Source: Micromonospora chokoriensis
GTDB lineage: Bacteria; Actinomycetota; Actinomycetes; Mycobacteriales; Micromonosporaceae
Direction of reading: 5' to 3'
Length of the DNA stretch: 64,000 bases
Assembly (NCBI RefSeq): GCF_000718555.1
Contig: NZ_JOAN01000011.1
Span: 62,001-126,000, forward strand
Shown one piece after another: positions 58,567 through 64,000 of this stretch (position 1 is the stretch's first letter; the number at the start of each line of letters is the position of its first letter). The position numbers and the translations under genes were made by a program. Below the pieces are notes generated by a model. It worked only from the letters and a program-made list of their open reading frames with translations. It was not told where the DNA came from and ran no database searches.

Positions 58567-59497
58567 AGGTCAGTGGCTCCACGCCGGGCGGCAGTTCGCT
58601 GAGGCTGATCGCCGCCTGGATGTAGTCGAGCAGGATGCGCCGAAGCTCCCGACCGGCATGGGTGGGTACGACGTCGCGCCGGCGGGCCACCGCGATGGTC
58701 CGCCGCACCCCGGGCGGGGCGAGCGGGGTGATCCGCACACCCGGCCGGCGGGCCAGCACGATGCCCGGCACGAGCGCGATGCCGAGCCCCGCCTCGACGA
58801 AGCTGAGCACGGCGTCCATCTCGCCGCCGTCCACCGCGAAGGTGGGCTCGAAGCCCGCCTCCCGGCACGCCTGAATTGTCGCGTCGCGCAGGTCGTAGCC
58901 CTCCCGGAACATCACCATCGGCTGGTCCCGCAGGTCGGTGATGCGCAGCTCCCCGGTCGTCGACGCGGTCGGCACCTCCCCCACCGAGGCGACCACCAGG
59001 CTCTCCCGCAGGATCGGGTCGACCCGTAGCCCCGGGTCGGCCCCCTGCGCCGGCATGATGATCAGGGCCAGGTCGAGGTCGCCGCGGAGCAGGTCGCGTA
59101 CCAGGTCCTGGGAGCCACCCTCCTCGACGCGGAGGTCGACGGTGGGGTGCGCGTCGCGGAACCGGCGCAGCACCGGCGGCGCGAGCGAGGTGGCCAGACT
59201 CGGGGTGGCCCCGAGCCGGACCCGACCCCGGCGCAGCCCGACCAACTCCTGGACCTCCCGGGTCGCGGTCTCCACGTCGGCGAGGATCCGGGTGGCCAGC
59301 GGCAGCAGCACCTCGCCTGCCGCGGTGAGCGTGATGTTGCCCCTTACCCGCTCGAAGAGTGGTGCTCCGAGGTCGGCCTCCAGAGCGTGAATTTGCTTAC
59401 TGAGCGAGGGCTGTGTGATGCCCACGATGTCGGCGGCTTGGGTGAAATGTCGTACTTCGGCCACCGCGACGAAGTACCGGAGCTGATGGAGCTGCAT
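58565..59497 (-). CDS. LysR-family regulator next to the sdh operon
   Basis: A 310-residue LysR protein. The helix-turn-helix is QLRYFVAVAEVRHFTQAADI, then GITQPSLSKQIHALEADLGA, and the effector domain continues (RRGRVRLGATPSLATSLAPP, MVMFREGYDLRDATIQACRE, FVEAGLGIALVPGIVLARRP). It is divergent from sdhCAB; this neighbourhood is widespread in actinobacteria, implying control of succinate dehydrogenase, though the effector is unknown. A palindromic T-N11-A site lies 4 bp from its start. Confidence 0.9.
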   Translation of the reverse strand: MQLHQLRYFVAVAEVRHFTQAADIVGITQPSLSKQIHALEADLGAPLFERVRGNITLTAAGEVLLPLATRILADVETATREVQELVGLRRGRVRLGATPSLATSLAPPVLRRFRDAHPTVDLRVEEGGSQDLVRDLLRGDLDLALIIMPAQGADPGLRVDPILRESLVVASVGEVPTASTTGELRITDLRDQPMVMFREGYDLRDATIQACREAGFEPTFAVDGGEMDAVLSFVEAGLGIALVPGIVLARRPGVRITPLAPPGVRRTIAVARRRDVVPTHAGRELRRILLDYIQAAISLSELPPGVEPLT

Positions 59498-59501
59498 CTA
59501 C

Positions 59502-59516
59502 ATAGCCTACGGCTAT
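59502..59516. promoter_or_regulatory. LysR-type binding site
   Basis: ATAGCC-TAC-GGCTAT is a 15-bp palindrome with the T-N11-A spacing (T59503 and A59515) typical of LysR targets. It lies between the LysR gene and sdhC, so binding could autoregulate the first and adjust the second. Confidence 0.65.
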
Positions 59517-59574
59517 CAACACTGCGAGTTTGATGCATTGGACGACTGATCGAAGTGCTCCTAGCGTCGGTCTC

Positions 59575-60264
59575 GTGGTAATCACGAAAACTCGGTCGCC
59601 CATCCGCTCGAACGTCGGCCTCAAGGCCGTCATGGCGGTGACGGGCATCCTGCTGGCGCTGTTCCTCATCGCCCACATGCTCGGCAACTTGAAGGTGTTC
59701 ACGGGGGAGACCTCGTTCGACCACTACGCGCACTGGCTGCGCGACATCGGCAAGCCACTGCTGCCCGGCGTCTGGTTCCTGTGGATCCTGCGCACCGTGC
59801 TGGTGGTGGCCGTCGTCGCCCACATCGTGGCCGCCACCGTGCTGGCCCGGCGTGCCCGCGCCGCCCGCCCGGTCAAGTACGCCCACCGCAAGAAGGTCAA
59901 CGGCAGCTACGCGGCCCGCACGATGCGCTGGGGTGGAGTGATCATCCTGCTCTTCGTGATCTACCACCTCCTGGACCTGACCACCGGCACGCTGAACCCG
60001 GTCGGCGACGCCAGCAAGCCGTACGGCAACGTCGTCGCCGACTTCGCGCCGGAGCGCTGGTACGTCACGCTCTTCTACACGCTCGCCATCCTCGCGGTCG
60101 GCTTCCACCTGCGCCATGGCGCGTTCAGCGCGTTCCGCAGCCTCGGTCAGCAGACGCCGCGCGGCGAGCGCCGGGCACGTACCGCAGCTCTGATCTTCGC
60201 CGTGCTGCTCTGCGCCGGGTACCTGGTGGTCCCGTTCGCCGTACTCACCGGATTGGTGTCCTGA
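59575..60264 (+). CDS. sdhC: Succinate dehydrogenase cytochrome b subunit
   Basis: A 229-residue heme-bearing membrane anchor of the five-helix SdhC type (B-type succinate dehydrogenase). Segments are [20 protein letters not shown] (with the heme-ligand His), [60 protein letters not shown] and the last helix. GTG 59575 gives the family N-terminus [23 protein letters not shown] at 59538-59543 and TAGCGT at 59562-59567 (18-bp spacing) place the transcription start at the GTG, so the message may be leaderless; the ATG at 59533 is the alternative start. Confidence 0.9.
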   Translation: MVITKTRSPIRSNVGLKAVMAVTGILLALFLIAHMLGNLKVFTGETSFDHYAHWLRDIGKPLLPGVWFLWILRTVLVVAVVAHIVAATVLARRARAARPVKYAHRKKVNGSYAARTMRWGGVIILLFVIYHLLDLTTGTLNPVGDASKPYGNVVADFAPERWYVTLFYTLAILAVGFHLRHGAFSAFRSLGQQTPRGERRARTAALIFAVLLCAGYLVVPFAVLTGLVS

Positions 60265-60265
60265 C

Positions 60266-62199
<1,934 letters not shown>

Positions 62200-62203
<4 letters not shown>

Positions 62204-62964
62204 ACCTGACCCTGCGCATCTGGCGCCAGAAGGGCCCTGAGGACAAGGGTCGGATGGTGACCTACCCGGTCGACGACGTGTCCCCGGACATGTCGTTCCT
62301 GGAGATGCTCGACGTCCTCAACGAGCGGCTGATCCTCTCCGGCGAGGACCCGGTGGCGTTCGACCACGACTGCCGCGAAGGCATCTGCGGCATGTGCGGC
62401 CTGATGATCAACGGCGACGCGCACGGGCCGCAGCGCGGCACCACCGCCTGCCAGCTGCACATGCGGCAGTTCTCCGACGGCGAGACGATCGACATCGAGC
62501 CGTGGCGGGCCAGCGCCTTCCCGGTCGTCAAGGACCTCGTCGTCAACCGGAGCGCCTTCGACAAGATCATCGCGGCGGGCGGTTACGTCACCGCGCCGAC
62601 CGGCAGCGCACCCGAGGCCCACTCCACCCCGGTCGCCAAGGCCAACGCCGACGCCGCCTTCGAGTCGGCAGCCTGCATCGGCTGCGGCGCCTGCGTCGCG
62701 GCCTGCCCGAACGGCTCCGGCATGCTCTTCACCGCCGCCAAGCTCACCCAGCTCTCGCTCCTGCCGCAGGGCCAGCCCGAGCGCTACACCCGGGTGATCG
62801 GCATGGTCGACGCGCACGACGAGGCCGGGTTCGGCGGTTGCACGAACGCGGGCGAATGCACCCCGGCCTGCCCGAAGGGCATCCCGCTGAACACCATCGG
62901 CCGGCTCAACCGCGACTACCTCACGGCCACCGCGAAGGGCGCCAACAACACCCCCGGTTCCTGA
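62200..62964 (+). CDS. sdhB: Succinate dehydrogenase iron-sulfur subunit
   Basis: A 254-residue iron-sulfur protein. The [2Fe-2S] ligands are in [18 protein letters not shown] and the later TTACQ, the [4Fe-4S] and [3Fe-4S] ligands in [16 protein letters not shown] and [18 protein letters not shown]. It relays electrons from SdhA to the membrane quinone pool via SdhC. The GTG start overlaps the sdhA stop (GTGA), completing the sdhCAB operon; no separate SdhD is present, as expected for this type. Confidence 0.95.
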
Positions 62965-62976
62965 GTTCCCTCGCTC

Positions 62977-63011
62977 GACCGCCGTATCCCTTCTCCGGGG
63001 GTACGGCGGTC
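62977..63011 (+). terminator. sdh operon terminator
   Basis: GACCGCCGTA (62977-62986) pairs with TACGGCGGTC (63002-63011) around a 15-base loop that can itself pair (CCC/GGG), 12 bp after the sdhB stop. It is followed by a T-containing stretch. Confidence 0.75.
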
Positions 63012-63051
63012 TTGCGTTTGGCTTTGGCTTTGGTCTTTGGTTGCGGTGGGA

Positions 63052-63123
63052 GGGCTGGGGTGACCGTCCCCGGCTCCGGGCGGTCAGGCTTGATCCCTCC
63101 GCCGGGGACGGTCGCCCCAGCCC
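63052..63123. repeat. 72-bp palindrome, inverted-pair copy A
   Basis: Arms of 24 bp (GGGCTGGGGTGACCGTCCCC... and its complement) match with two mismatches around a loop that contains CAGGCTTGATCCCT. The outer flank GGTTGCGG also matches that of copy B at 63600-63674, where the whole element occurs in reverse orientation. Confidence 0.85.
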
Positions 63124-63170
63124 TGACCCTGGTCGCGGCTCGTCCGCAGGTTGCGCTCCTGCTGCTGTAC

Positions 63171-63200
63171 GCCGACTCGCCGACTCGCCGACTCGCCGAC
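63171..63200. repeat. Octamer tandem repeat
   Basis: GCCGACTC is repeated exactly 3.75 times, head to tail, between the two inverted palindromes. The period of 8 is not a multiple of 3, as expected for non-coding DNA, and invites slippage. Confidence 0.8.
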
Positions 63201-63415
63201 GAAACTCAACCAACGCAGCTCGTCCACTCCGGCCCGCGCCGTGCCCCGGCCCAGCCCTACCCGTCGCGCCTGGTCATGTCTTCCCCGCCTCGCACGGGCC
63301 CGCTGCCCTGCGCGCCTCACCATCCCGCGCCTCACCGCCCCGGCGCGCCTGTCTTGTCGCCCCGCCGCCCGCCTTGCCGCCCGCCTTGCCGCACCCGTCG
63401 AGCCGCGCTGTGCGT

Positions 63416-63490
63416 GATCGACTCCGCTTTCAGGAAGTCGGGCTGTCGGCGGGCCTCGGATACCGCAGCTTCAAGGAAGGCGAGTCGATC
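63416..63490. repeat. 75-bp palindrome, third element
   Basis: GATCGACTC (63416-63424) and GAGTCGATC (63482-63490) bound an imperfect stem. Left arm GATCGACTCCGCTTTCAGGA and the complement of the right arm (GATCGACTCGCCTTCCTTGA) differ at a few positions. The layout, GATCG...CTC then GGAAGT, parallels the elements at 32503-32574 and 47276-47347, although the sequence is different. Confidence 0.75.
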
Positions 63491-63599
63491 AACTCGGCTG
63501 TGCCTAGAGATCGCGCACGCCAGCACGACAGAAGAGATCAAGGCGAGCGTATTGGCGCTCGATGTGGGCTCGCCAGCCGGCGGACGGCGGCACCCACGA

Positions 63600-63674
63600 G
63601 GCTGGGGGGCGACCGTTCCCGGCGTAGGGATCAAGCCTGACCGCCCGAAGCCGGGGACGGTCGCCCCCAGCCCC
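63600..63674. repeat. 72-bp palindrome, inverted-pair copy B
   Basis: Read on the minus strand it repeats copy A (63052-63123) with a few changes, including AGGGATCAAGCCTGACCGCC, the exact complement of the loop region of copy A. Both arms (GGCTGGGGGGCGACCG and its mate) are kept, and the CCGCAACC flank beyond it mirrors the flank of copy A. Confidence 0.85.
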
Positions 63675-63760
63675 GACCGCAACCATCGGGGCGCTGCCGG
63701 TTCAAGTGCCTGAGCCCGGGTAGCAGTCTTTCCAGACGGCGGCGAGGGAGGACGAACGAC

Positions 63761-64000
63761 ATGAAGGCGCTCACCTGGCAGGGCAAGCGAGACGTACGGG
63801 TCGAGGAGGTCCCGGACCCGCGGATCGAGGAGCCGACCGACGCGATCGTGAAGATCACCTCGACGGCGATCTGTGGGTCCGACCTGCACCTGTACGAGGT
63901 GCTCGGGCCGTACCTGAAGCCCGGTGACGTCCTGGGCCACGAGCCGATGGGGATCGTCGAGGAGGTCGGGTCGGGGGTGACCCGACTCAAGCCGGGCGAT
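63761..64000 (+). CDS. Zinc-dependent alcohol/formaldehyde dehydrogenase, N-terminal part
   Basis: The first 80 codons are visible; the gene continues past the right edge. [20 protein letters not shown] is the usual opening of the zinc-dependent medium-chain dehydrogenases. The catalytic zinc ligand is in [15 protein letters not shown], and [12 protein letters not shown] carries the conserved His-Glu. This resembles the glutathione-independent formaldehyde dehydrogenase group; the nucleotide-binding half is not in the window. GGGAGG precedes the ATG. Confidence 0.88.
   Translation, partial: MKALTWQGKRDVRVEEVPDPRIEEPTDAIVKITSTAICGSDLHLYEVLGPYLKPGDVLGHEPMGIVEEVGSGVTRLKPGD

Larger units (their letters stand above)
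62965..63760. other. Non-coding, repeat-rich intergenic region
   Basis: About 800 bp between sdhB and the alcohol dehydrogenase gene carry no supportable gene. Open frames here lack ribosome sites and have a composition unlike neighbours. The space instead holds a terminator, short tandem repeats (TTTGG-based at 63017-63040; GCCGACTC, 3.75 copies, at 63171-63200) and three palindromic elements of 72-75 bp, listed separately. Confidence 0.8.

Noticed and set aside
62394..63713. Plus-strand open frame running from inside sdhB into the repeat region
   Set aside because: Out of frame with sdhB and unsupported by composition; the region past 62965 is repeat-rich non-coding DNA.

Overview
The window is high-GC actinobacterial DNA, most likely from a Micromonospora or a close relative in the Micromonosporaceae. 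The evidence is strongly GC-biased third codon positions, many GTG starts, actinobacterial families (XRE-DUF5753/DUF397 pair, GPP34, DUF3516 helicase, SigB/SigF-type sigma factor, MhuD, class F sortase), an IdeR/DmdR1-type iron box and a CebR-type cellulose operator. No rRNA, tRNA, CRISPR array or intact transposase was found.

Layout. 1-7.1 kb: start of a GH15 hydrolase (runs off the left edge), a stress-type membrane protein, an HxlR regulator coupled to a DUF1684 gene and divergent from a membrane protein, a decayed VOC gene, a TetR regulator divergent from an FBP zinc-finger gene, a GNAT enzyme, a MarR-pirin operon and a 42-aa membrane peptide. 7.2-18.2 kb: phospholipase D-like protein, acetoacetate-decarboxylase-like protein, alternative sigma factor, APC transporter-GNAT operon, GPP34, XRE/DUF397 pair, HrpB helicase, PP2C phosphatase. 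18.3-21.1 kb: a secreted GH9 cellulase with CBM4/9 and CBM2 domains behind a promoter carrying a perfect CebR-type operator. 21.1-29 kb: CPA1 antiporter/UBP-finger/HAD operon, an LLM oxidoreductase, a succinic semialdehyde dehydrogenase, small membrane proteins, an SGNH lipoprotein, EcsC and a 48-aa basic peptide. 29.1-42.7 kb: a lytic-transglycosylase-like protein, PAC2 protein, exonuclease III, MhuD heme oxygenase, sortase pair, TrmB, Ski2-like helicase, MBL hydrolase/TetR, acyltransferase 3, and LacI/MFS.

42.7-46.6 kb is the least ordinary stretch. It is a decayed NB-ARC/TPR (STAND-type) locus whose 126-bp repeat array is broken by an exact 53-bp and an exact 8-bp tandem duplication. Beyond it lie a frameshifted MobC-like mobilisation gene and short direct repeats, which together look like the scar of an integrated element. 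46.6-51.5 kb: a hypothetical gene with its own palindrome, then an iron-siderophore ABC importer under an IdeR-type box. 51.5-59.5 kb: Tat-exported multicopper oxidase, YciI, cytidine deaminase, giant HrpA helicase, LysR regulator. 59.6-63 kb: sdhCAB operon. 63-63.76 kb: non-coding DNA packed with palindromic repeats, followed by the start of a zinc alcohol dehydrogenase cut by the right edge.

The clearest new signals are families of about 72-75 bp dispersed palindromes. Two related copies sit between convergent gene pairs 15 kb apart, two more form an inverted pair beyond sdhB, and a fifth of similar architecture lies between that pair. The tandem-duplication-frameshifted NB-ARC/TPR array is the other main signal. 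Regulatory logic is unusually readable here, with clean palindromes beside the TetR (two), MarR, LacI, LysR, CebR and IdeR targets.
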